Origin: Paludibacteraceae bacterium
GTDB taxonomy: Bacteria > Bacteroidota > Bacteroidia > Bacteroidales > Paludibacteraceae
Assembly (NCBI GenBank): GCA_017509715.1
Contig: JAFWOU010000039.1
Span: forward strand, 1-41,120
Reading direction: 5' to 3'
Length of the DNA stretch: 41,120 nt
The notes under the pieces were generated by a model. The model saw only the letters and a list, made by a program, of their open reading frames with translations, had not been told where the DNA came from and made no database searches. Every line of letters starts with the position of its first letter. Position 1 is the stretch's first letter. The position numbers were made by a program, and so were the translations under genes. This document shows, in pieces, positions 11,250 through 18,170 of the stretch.

Positions 11250-13151
11250 CTAACGACCAACGCCTAAGTCCACCGCTCCGGTGATCTCGGTGCTCAGTTC
11301 GCCGATGGGGCTGTGGGTCTCATCGACCGCGGTATAGACGCGAACGAAATCCACGTATGGCAGACTGATTGGATTGCCGTTCGCGTCTATAGCCCATGAT
11401 AGGTCGAATGAGGTCCCCGGTGTATCGGTGTTCGGACGGTTGTCTGCGTAGCCGTAGTCCAGGATACGTTGTACCACCTGTCCGTTGATTGTCTCGGTTT
11501 GTGTCGGCAGCAAGGCGCCCCGGAGCGTATAGCTGTCCTCCGTGAGCCACTGCGGGTAGTAGGGTTGCTGATGGAATGGATTCTGCAGCGTATCGCCCGC
11601 CCGCGTATAGGTGCGGCTGTAGTCGTGGCGCGTCTCGGGATCGGCATAGAGGCATCCTTTGAGTTCGTACCACGTGTCGTCCGGCAGTCCGTTCCGGTTG
11701 TCATCGCGGCTGACCAGCACGATACCGGGTTCGCTGCTGCCGTATATCTCGCTGCCGGTCATCCGATAGGCATTGCCCAGGATCTGCAGGTCGCGTCCTT
11801 CGCCGTTCTGGACCGCATGGTCGAAGCCGAAGGTGATATAGCCGCCCCATCCGCCGAGCGATACTACGCCACCGGCATTGCCCGCGATAGCCGCTTCACA
11901 TTTGCGGCACATAGCCTCCCGGTCATCGCCCTCCTCGTACTTAGGCAGCACGTTCACAAACTGCCCCATGCCCGGCAGGTACTCATACACGCGCGTTATA
12001 TAAGGTGAGTGCGTCGCCGTGTCCTGCTGCGCCGTATCGCCGTGCAGTTCGTACTCGCCCGTCACGTGGCACAGATGACCCGGTATGTCGCCCGTCAGCG
12101 TATGCCATTGTTCCTGGCCGTCGTAGCGGTAGCAATGCAGCACGCCGGACGATACGTAGTTCTTGGCATCGGTCAGATAGACACCCTCGTCGGTTAGTAG
12201 CAGCCCGTACGGATGTTCATACCCCGCGAGCGACCAGCGGGCCTGCTCGCTATAGTCCGCCGTAGCATAAAGCACCAGCTCCTTGTCCTCGCCGTTCAGA
12301 ATAGCGGCTGTTCCTCCGTGAATAGCTATATTCGCGCAGGGCATCTCCATATGATGCACCACTTGCTCGTTCTCCAATACGACCACCTCCGGCTTACGCT
12401 GCTTATAATCGCCCTGGCAGCACACCCACATCCGCTGCTGACGGTCCACGCGCAGACGGGTGGGGTTGAGGCCTACCGGAATCTTCCTAAGTTCGGTGAA
12501 CGACCCCAGGTCGATGACCGAGACCGTCGAGTCGTAGCGGTCGGTCAGGTAGCCGCCTGAGTTGCAGACATACAGGCGGTCTTCCACCACCTGCAGCTCG
12601 TCCGGCTGATGGCCTACGCGTACCTCGCGCGTGATCTGGAGCGAAGCGGTGTCTATCTCATAAACCGCTCCCAGCAGGTCGGGCGAGGCCACGCTACCCA
12701 CGTACGCACTCACGTACAGCTTATCGCCGTGGAAGGCCAGGTAGCGGCAGTTGGGAATGTCTATTTGCCCGATATGCCGTGCACGGAGGTCCATCACCTC
12801 CACTTTGTGCGAACAGTTGATGACGGCATACAGGCGACCACCATACTGCTGCACGTCATTACCCACATCACCCAGTTCCTTGAGTTGGGTGGGGTTTTGT
12901 GCGCCGTACCAGTTGGTGTAGTAGTCGCCGGTGCGCAGATTCATATAGTCGAGCCGGGCTTTGTTGCTGCCCATATTGCCTTCGCACAAGATGTACAGCC
13001 CACCCGTGCCGACCTGGTCGGTCACGTGCGTACCGATCGTGGGGTATACCACCTCATCCGTCCGACAGGACGAAAAGAGCAGTACGCATAGTCCAACGAC
13101 TAACGACCAACGACCAACGACTCTATTTAATATCTTACTGCTACTGTGCAT
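11250..13151 (-). CDS. btuG: BtuG-type beta-propeller surface lipoprotein with C-terminal surface domain
   Basis: 633 residues. The lipoprotein signal ends in LLFSSC. Residues about 45-370 form YncE-like beta-propeller repeats (GGLYILCEGNMGSNKARLDY, DVGNDVQQYGGRLYAVIN, LYVCNSGG, STVSVIDLGSF, NPTRLRVD), as in BtuG, which binds cobalamin very tightly on top of BtuB. From about residue 385 a second domain (VYEYLPGMGQFVNVLPKYEE, VSLGGWGGYITFGFDH, EPGIVLVSRDDNRNGLPDD) matches cell-surface proteins often encoded separately, so this appears to be a fusion. The start overlaps the end of btuB by 25 nt. Residues 11-20 of the signal peptide are encoded by a heptamer array. Confidence 0.85.
   Translation of the reverse strand: MHSSSKILNRVVGRWSLVVGLCVLLFSSCRTDEVVYPTIGTHVTDQVGTGGLYILCEGNMGSNKARLDYMNLRTGDYYTNWYGAQNPTQLKELGDVGNDVQQYGGRLYAVINCSHKVEVMDLRARHIGQIDIPNCRYLAFHGDKLYVSAYVGSVASPDLLGAVYEIDTASLQITREVRVGHQPDELQVVEDRLYVCNSGGYLTDRYDSTVSVIDLGSFTELRKIPVGLNPTRLRVDRQQRMWVCCQGDYKQRKPEVVVLENEQVVHHMEMPCANIAIHGGTAAILNGEDKELVLYATADYSEQARWSLAGYEHPYGLLLTDEGVYLTDAKNYVSSGVLHCYRYDGQEQWHTLTGDIPGHLCHVTGEYELHGDTAQQDTATHSPYITRVYEYLPGMGQFVNVLPKYEEGDDREAMCRKCEAAIAGNAGGVVSLGGWGGYITFGFDHAVQNGEGRDLQILGNAYRMTGSEIYGSSEPGIVLVSRDDNRNGLPDDTWYELKGCLYADPETRHDYSRTYTRAGDTLQNPFHQQPYYPQWLTEDSYTLRGALLPTQTETINGQVVQRILDYGYADNRPNTDTPGTSFDLSWAIDANGNPISLPYVDFVRVYTAVDETHSPIGELSTEITGAVDLGVGR
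13093..13120 (-). repeat. Heptamer array inside the BtuG signal peptide
   Basis: Four contiguous plus-strand units CCAACGA, CTAACGA, CCAACGA, CCAACGA; read on the minus strand they give TCGTTGG repeats that encode VVGRWSLVVG in the hydrophobic part of the signal peptide. Confidence 0.85.
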
Positions 13152-15367
13152 CGTACATTCTGTTTTGGCATCGGGTAGTTTTGTATCACTTCATAGTCCT
13201 GCCCGAGCAGGTTATTGATTTCTATATTGGCTTTCAGCCATACGGGTTGGCGTTTTTCGGAGTGCTCGGAAGCACCTGACGGCTGAGAGCTGAGAGCCCA
13301 TTCCCCATACAAACTCATATCATGCGTATACCAGGGTTGAACGTAGTTATAGACCGTGTTCTCCTGCTGGCTGTAGCGTTCGCCCACATAGATAAACGAG
13401 TAGTTGAGCCCGTAGTGATCGCCGCGACGCGAGGTCCATTCCAGTCCCACGACGGCACTTCCGCTATGCCGGGGGATATAGGGTATCTGGTGGCGATAGT
13501 AGGTGTCCGAGGGGTTGGTGACATCGATCGCGGTCTGGTAGGTGTAGTTGAGCCGGGTGCGCAGTACGAACTGCAGGGGCAGGTAGAGCGACAGGTCGGC
13601 TTTGGCATCCACGCCGTTGATCTTGACCTCACCCAGATTAAGCATGGTCCATCGGAACTGCTGTCCCTTGGGATAAGCAATGATCTTATCGGTCACGCGG
13701 TTGTAATAGTATGCGGCGGAAACGCTCAACTCATAGCCGCAGGCATTTCCGACTCCGGAGGCACTCCGGTCATAGCCGCAGGCATTTCCGACTCCGGAGG
13801 CACTCCGGTCGTAACCTACGCGGCTTTCGACTTTCGACTTTTGACTTTCGACTCTATACGCCAGTTCTACACTATGCTGTCGTGCTAATTCCGGTCGCAG
13901 GTTGGCGTTACCCATATCGGTATAGTAGAGGTCGTTGAAGGTGGGGTAGCGATAGCTCTGCTTGTAGAAGGCGTTCAGACTCAAGTCGTATAATGAACGA
14001 ATCGACGAATGGGCGAATGGACGAAGGGAGAAGAATACACCCGGCGTGAATTTCGGCTTATCCTTGGTACTTGGTACTTGGTCACTTTGTCCCTTATTAT
14101 TGACCGCCGTCATCAGCACCGATGCCTGCATGCGCAGATAGTCCTTGACGTTGATGGCCGTGGCTGCGGAGAGCCAGTGGCTATGGCGATAATACCGCTC
14201 TGGGCTTTCGACTTTGAGCGACGCGGTCTTTTGGCTTTCGACTAGCAAGAGATTTTCTCTTGCCAGCGAGTTATACTGATAGTCATAGGCGACCGACACG
14301 TCCCACCACTTGGTGATCGTCACTTGGTTCGCTAAGGATAGGTAGACTTCCTGCTGCAGGTATTCGTTGTCGGCCGGCAGCAGTTTGTCGTCGTAGTTCC
14401 AGTAGTGGGTATAGTCGTTGGCGTACTTGACGAGCACGCGTGTCTGCCAGCGGTTCCTCCATCGGTCTTGCCACTGTCCCTGCACGAAGCTGTTGCGGTC
14501 GCGCAACCGTTCGCCGTTACGCCATACGTTGTTGACGATCGCACCGGGTATGCCGCGCTCGGACCAGTAGTTGTAACCATGCAGGCGCCAGAAACCGGTG
14601 GTGCTATAATAGTGGTGCAGTCCCAGTTCGGTACGTACGGCATTCACGTCGCCGTTTTGTCGGATGGCCGTAGTGTCGTAGGCCGTCTCGCCCGTAGGCA
14701 GCACGCGGCGATAGCGGAAGGGATAGCGTCCGTGGGCATGTACGTACTCGGCATCCATCGTCAGCGAGAGACCGTCCGTCAGGCGCACGTCAGCCCCTAC
14801 ATTAGGATTAGCCAGACCGAAACTTCCGAAGCGCATCTGGCCGTGCGCATGCACCTTCTCGCCCTTGCGGAAATAGGGTTTGCGGGTGGTGAGATACACA
14901 TTGCCTGCCGCGCCAAACTCCCGAGCCGACTGGAAGATATCCGATTTCTGACCGTTGTACAATTGGATCTCCTCCATGTTGTCCAGCGAGAAACGTCCCA
15001 GGTCCACCTGTCCGTTCTGGGCGTTACCCAGTTGCACGCCGTTGTAGTAGACTGCCGTATGCTGACTACCCATCGAGCGAACGTTGATGGTCTTGATACC
15101 CCCTACGCCGCCGTAGTCCTTGAGTTGTACGCCCGAGAAATAGCGCAGCGCGTCGGCCACTGAGAGGGCGTTCAGCCGCTCCAGTTCCTCGGCCTTGAGC
15201 GTCTGGGGAACGATCACGTCTTTCTCCAGCGCGCGGGCGGTGATAGTCACCTCGTCCATCTCGCGATGACGCGTATCGGCAGTATCGGGCACGGCAACAT
15301 CCTGCGCATGCATCCCTGTGACGCACACGCATAGCAAGCCCGCTAATATGTACCCTTTGATTCGCAT
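13127..15367 (-). CDS. btuB: BtuB, TonB-dependent cobalamin receptor
   Basis: 746 residues. A signal peptide (MRIKGYILAGLLCVCVTGMHA) is followed by a TonB-box-like EVTITA, a plug domain (LSVADALRYFSGVQLKDYGG, NVRSMGSQHTAVYYNGVQLG, GAAGNVYLTTRKPYF) and a beta-barrel ending in VAVRY with a terminal aromatic. It transports cobalamin across the outer membrane. The assignment rests on the cobalamin riboswitch just upstream and the BtuG-type gene downstream. Start at 15367 is preferred because the signal peptide follows directly; ATG 15406 lies 3 nt after the riboswitch core and is possible. Several barrel loops carry in-frame repeat insertions (13258-13297, 13732-13809, 13824-13851, 13997-14084, 14205-14241), which make the protein longer than typical. 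Confidence 0.92.
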   Translation of the reverse strand: MRIKGYILAGLLCVCVTGMHAQDVAVPDTADTRHREMDEVTITARALEKDVIVPQTLKAEELERLNALSVADALRYFSGVQLKDYGGVGGIKTINVRSMGSQHTAVYYNGVQLGNAQNGQVDLGRFSLDNMEEIQLYNGQKSDIFQSAREFGAAGNVYLTTRKPYFRKGEKVHAHGQMRFGSFGLANPNVGADVRLTDGLSLTMDAEYVHAHGRYPFRYRRVLPTGETAYDTTAIRQNGDVNAVRTELGLHHYYSTTGFWRLHGYNYWSERGIPGAIVNNVWRNGERLRDRNSFVQGQWQDRWRNRWQTRVLVKYANDYTHYWNYDDKLLPADNEYLQQEVYLSLANQVTITKWWDVSVAYDYQYNSLARENLLLVESQKTASLKVESPERYYRHSHWLSAATAINVKDYLRMQASVLMTAVNNKGQSDQVPSTKDKPKFTPGVFFSLRPFAHSSIRSLYDLSLNAFYKQSYRYPTFNDLYYTDMGNANLRPELARQHSVELAYRVESQKSKVESRVGYDRSASGVGNACGYDRSASGVGNACGYELSVSAAYYYNRVTDKIIAYPKGQQFRWTMLNLGEVKINGVDAKADLSLYLPLQFVLRTRLNYTYQTAIDVTNPSDTYYRHQIPYIPRHSGSAVVGLEWTSRRGDHYGLNYSFIYVGERYSQQENTVYNYVQPWYTHDMSLYGEWALSSQPSGASEHSEKRQPVWLKANIEINNLLGQDYEVIQNYPMPKQNVRCTVAVRY
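13258..13297 (-). repeat. Composite repeat inside btuB
   Basis: On the minus strand: GCTCTCA x2, GCCGTCA, G, the hairpin GTGCT-TCCG-AGCAC, TCCG. The core is identical to the intergenic copies at 4012 and 6492. It encodes the LSSQPSGASEHSEK segment between two barrel strands near the C-terminus. Confidence 0.85.
13732..13809 (-). repeat. Perfect 39-bp tandem duplication inside btuB
   Basis: Positions 13732-13770 and 13771-13809 are identical and encode the 13-residue unit GYDRSASGVGNAC twice. The unit contains CTCCGGAG and CACTCCGGT, words shared with the intergenic hairpins. Confidence 0.9.
13824..13851 (-). repeat. Heptamer array inside btuB, identical to one in the riboswitch
   Basis: Four plus-strand units CTTTCGA, CTTTCGA, CTTTTGA, CTTTCGA encode VESQKSKVES. 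The same 28 nt in the same order occur at 15479-15506 inside the riboswitch. Confidence 0.9.
13997..14084 (-). repeat. Octamer and heptamer arrays inside btuB
   Basis: Four octamers at 13997-14028 (ACGAATCG, ACGAATGG, GCGAATGG, ACGAAGGG) and three heptamers at 14064-14084 (TTGGTAC x2, TTGGTCA). They encode HSSIRSLYD and DQVPSTKDK in regions that look like barrel loops. Two further single CTTTCGA units lie at 14205-14211 and 14235-14241. Confidence 0.75.
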
Positions 15368-15478
15368 CCCGACTCTGTTTCGCGAGAGTGTTTGCTTTTC
15401 CGTCATACGGCAGGTCTTCTGACTTATCTCCGTCTTACCGCCTTCCCGCCTTTCGACAGTGGCATCGTTGGTAAGACG

Positions 15479-15506
15479 CTTTCGACTTTCGACTTTTGAC
15501 TTTCGA
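15479..15506 (-). repeat. Heptamer array inside the riboswitch, peripheral stem
   Basis: CTTTCGA, CTTTCGA, CTTTTGA, CTTTCGA on the plus strand, lying between the CTGTAAGTC block and the GCCACTG block of the riboswitch; identical to 13824-13851. Confidence 0.9.
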
Positions 15507-15562
15507 CCGTCTCTTCGAGACTTACAGCAGCGCGTCTGTACAGGACTGGACTTTCCCAAATC

Positions 15563-15591
15563 GTACATGGTACATGACTAAATGGTACATG
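15563..15591 (-). repeat. GTACATG heptamer array inside the riboswitch
   Basis: GTACATG x2, ACTAAATG, GTACATG. The unit is nearly self-complementary as an array (GTACATG and CATGTAC), so it can fold on itself. It lies next to the GGTGAAG block of the aptamer. Confidence 0.85.
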
Positions 15592-15653
15592 TCTTCACCT
15601 GTTTCCCTCTTGGCTCATCCGCATGGATAAGAACCGTATTTCAAATTCGGGTG

Positions 15654-15685
15654 CAAAAGTACAAAATTTTTCCCACATACGCAAA
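15654..15685 (-). promoter_or_regulatory. Promoter of the btuB operon
   Basis: On the minus strand TTTG (15685-15682), 20 nt, TACTTTTG (15661-15654), followed by CAC. Transcription would start just before the riboswitch aptamer. Confidence 0.85.
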
Positions 15686-15689
15686 TTTA

Positions 15690-15721
15690 TTTGCAGGAAT
15701 GCATTTTTTTTTGTAACTTTG
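15690..15721 (+). promoter_or_regulatory. Promoter of the alpha-amylase gene
   Basis: TTTG 15690-15693, 20 nt, TAACTTTG 15714-15721, 57 nt before the ATG. Its -33 box lies only 4 nt from that of the divergent btuB promoter; the pair forms the inverted repeat CAAATTTATTTG. Confidence 0.85.
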
Positions 15722-15777
15722 CAGCCGATTCCGTTGGAATCCTACGCATACGTTAACTTTTAAAATCACGTAATAGC

Positions 15778-18084
15778 ATGAAAAAATCTATTCTCTTGTC
15801 CCTCGCGGCATGCCTGACCATCATGGTGCAGGCCCAGACCTGGTCGTTCGGCGGCGGTACCATGTATTTTGACAATTCTTCGACGCAGTGGAGCGAACAG
15901 AAGATGATGCTCGTTATCGGTAACGAGTGCTGGTCGGAAGCGTATGAGATGCAACCGACCGAGCAGGCCAACCTATGGTCTGTAGCCCTCCCTACGCAGT
16001 GGAACGGTCCGTCCTACATGGCCGTGATCAACGGACCGGATATGTGGGGCGCCGGTACGTGGGGTACGGCTAACCTCGTGAACGCCGGCCATTATTCAGC
16101 AGCCTATCTGAGCGGTCTCGTAAGCCACGCAGGCGACGAATATATCCTGATCCCTCAGTCTGCCGAAAACGGCTGTGCATTAGCGCTTTACGCCAAAGGC
16201 CAGGAACCGCAACCCGAGCCCGAACCCGAGTACCACTGGTTCGTCAAGGGCGACTTCGATGAGTGGGCAGGACAGCCGTTCGTTGCCCAAGAGGGCGGTG
16301 ATCCCAACACCATCTATGCCACCGTCAACCTGCAGGCCGGACGCGAACTGGTCTTCAAGCTCCAGGGCTACGACACCTGGTATGGCAATAGCGGCATGAT
16401 GACCCAGGCCAACCATACGGCTTGGACCTTCGGTAGCGACAACGATGCCAACTGCGCGCTCATCACCACTATCGGAGGCGACTATATCTTTGCACTCGAC
16501 ACCACGACGATGAGCCTCACCGTGCAATATCCCTATAATCCCAAGCAAGCCACGCTCTACGATACGCCGGTGCGCGACGCCAACCCCGACGTCATGCTCC
16601 AGGCCTTCTACTGGGCCCACGTGGGCAATACGGGCGAGGACTACACCGAGTTCGGTGACGTCCGCTGGAGCGCCCTCAATGCCGAGGCGGCTGAGATAGC
16701 AGCCAGCTTCGATCTGGTATGGCTCGCACCTTCGCAGGAGACGGCCGACTATACGGGTTACCTGCCCATCAACTACAGCAAGCAGGGCCAGGTGTCCAAC
16801 GGTACGGAAGGTCACTCGCCTTGGGGTACGGGTCAGGACCTGAAGAACCTGATCCAAAGCCTGCATCAGGGTGGTGCCAAAGTGATAGCCGACATCGTGC
16901 TCAACCACTCCAGTGCCAGCCACCCCGATGAGTACACCGGTCCGAACTACAACTGGTGCACCTGGGGCACGTTCGACTTCGGCCGGTACGGTCAGTTCAA
17001 CCCCAACTACACCTGGATATGCAAGGGCGATGAGATGTTCTACGGCAAGAAGAACGTCAACGGCAACGACTGCGGCTACAACGACAATACCGACCTGGAC
17101 GAAGACGAGATGAAAGTCAGCTACAAGGGGGGCGAGACCTGGTGGGCCGAGTCGGAGTTCAACTGCATGTACTCACGCGACTGGGCGCACAAGCGTAAAG
17201 AAGTACGCGAGATGAGCCGCGCCTTCCTCACCTGGATGCGCGACAGCATCGGTTACGACGGCTTCCGCTACGACTTCATGAAGGGTATCCACGGATCCCA
17301 CCTCAACGACTACAACCGCGCCAGCGCTCCCTACTTCTCCGTAGCCGAACTCTTCGACGGCGATATCGACAAGCAACTGGGTTACCTGCAGGATGCGCAA
17401 TACAGCACCTACGTATTCGACTTCCCGGGTAAGTTCACCATCTACGACACGGCCATCCGTGAGTATAACCTGAAGAACCTGAAGGGTAACGGCTATACCC
17501 TCATCTACGGTCCGTACAAGAAATACGCTGTCACCTTCTGTGACAACCACGACTCGTTCCACGAAGAGGGCAAGTCGCTCAACTACCACGCTAACACCAT
17601 CGATGACCGTCAGGCCCATCAGGCGCTCTGCTATCTGCTCTCGATGCCGGGTGTGCCCTGCGTGATGTACCCGTATTGGCATAATTACAAGGCTGAGTGC
17701 CAGGCCCTGATCCGGGCGCGTCGCGCCGTAGGCGTTCATAGCGAGTCCACGGTGGTAGAGGACTGGGCAGGCTCCGGTGCCGAGGGCGATAACTACTATA
17801 CCGCCCTCATCCAGGGTACCAACGGACAACTCTTCCTCAAGCTCGGCTACGACTGCAATCCTACGGATGCACCGATGGTAGCTGCTCCGGCCGGCAAACG
17901 CTGGCAATGCGCATGGGCCAACCGCGACCATGCCGGCGTATGGTATACCGTGGACGATAACACGCCTACCGGTGTGTCGGTAGCTCCCGCTACAGGAGAG
18001 GCTACCAAGCAGCTCCGCGACGGCGTCATCTCTATCCACCGCGACGACCGGGTCTATACCGTGCAGGGCCAACCCACCAAATAA
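15778..18084 (+). CDS. Secreted GH13 alpha-amylase
   Basis: 768 residues with a signal peptide (MKKSILLSLAACLTIMVQAQ). Residues about 20-270 are two beta-rich domains, the second (YHWFVKGDFDEWAG to SLTVQYP) resembling a starch-binding or SusE-like module, linked by a PEPEPE stretch. The GH13 barrel follows with all four regions: DIVLNH (372-377), GFRYD with nucleophile Asp499, VAEL with acid Glu524, and CDNHD with Asp592. The product should hydrolyse alpha-1,4-glucans such as starch. The end, LRDGVISIHRDDRVYTVQGQ, resembles a short form of the C-terminal sorting segment common in Bacteroidales extracellular enzymes. It probably shares a transcript with the vWA gene 87 nt downstream. Confidence 0.93.
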   Translation: MKKSILLSLAACLTIMVQAQTWSFGGGTMYFDNSSTQWSEQKMMLVIGNECWSEAYEMQPTEQANLWSVALPTQWNGPSYMAVINGPDMWGAGTWGTANLVNAGHYSAAYLSGLVSHAGDEYILIPQSAENGCALALYAKGQEPQPEPEPEYHWFVKGDFDEWAGQPFVAQEGGDPNTIYATVNLQAGRELVFKLQGYDTWYGNSGMMTQANHTAWTFGSDNDANCALITTIGGDYIFALDTTTMSLTVQYPYNPKQATLYDTPVRDANPDVMLQAFYWAHVGNTGEDYTEFGDVRWSALNAEAAEIAASFDLVWLAPSQETADYTGYLPINYSKQGQVSNGTEGHSPWGTGQDLKNLIQSLHQGGAKVIADIVLNHSSASHPDEYTGPNYNWCTWGTFDFGRYGQFNPNYTWICKGDEMFYGKKNVNGNDCGYNDNTDLDEDEMKVSYKGGETWWAESEFNCMYSRDWAHKRKEVREMSRAFLTWMRDSIGYDGFRYDFMKGIHGSHLNDYNRASAPYFSVAELFDGDIDKQLGYLQDAQYSTYVFDFPGKFTIYDTAIREYNLKNLKGNGYTLIYGPYKKYAVTFCDNHDSFHEEGKSLNYHANTIDDRQAHQALCYLLSMPGVPCVMYPYWHNYKAECQALIRARRAVGVHSESTVVEDWAGSGAEGDNYYTALIQGTNGQLFLKLGYDCNPTDAPMVAAPAGKRWQCAWANRDHAGVWYTVDDNTPTGVSVAPATGEATKQLRDGVISIHRDDRVYTVQGQPTK

Positions 18085-18170
18085 ATCCCTCCCGCCGTCA
18101 CAAATTACAATAGGCTTACGTGGGGTTTGGTATGGAAATTGCTGGTAGAATGGAAAAATGGAAACATAGT

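Larger units (their letters stand above)
15406..15646 (-). promoter_or_regulatory. Cobalamin riboswitch with two repeat insertions
   Basis: Read on the minus strand, the conserved blocks occur in order: GAGGGAAACAGGTGAAG (15609-15593), GCTGCTGTAAGTC (15531-15519), GCCACTG (near 15463), CGGGAAGG, and AAGTCAGAAGACCTGCC (15425-15409). These are the hallmarks of the B12 riboswitch, which shuts off B12 transport genes when cobalamin is bound. The aptamer ends about 40 nt before the btuB start, fitting control of translation initiation. Two heptamer arrays interrupt it: GTACATG-type at 15563-15591 and CTTTCGA-type at 15479-15506, both between conserved blocks. Confidence 0.93.

Noticed and set aside
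13732..13809. The 39-bp duplication in btuB as an assembly error.
   Set aside because: It keeps the frame and its words occur in other repeats of the window, so a biological origin is more likely, but read coverage would be needed to exclude an artefact.
15406..15568. An N-terminal extension of BtuB up to 15568.
   Set aside because: This part is the riboswitch and its heptamer array read as protein; the signal peptide begins at 15367.
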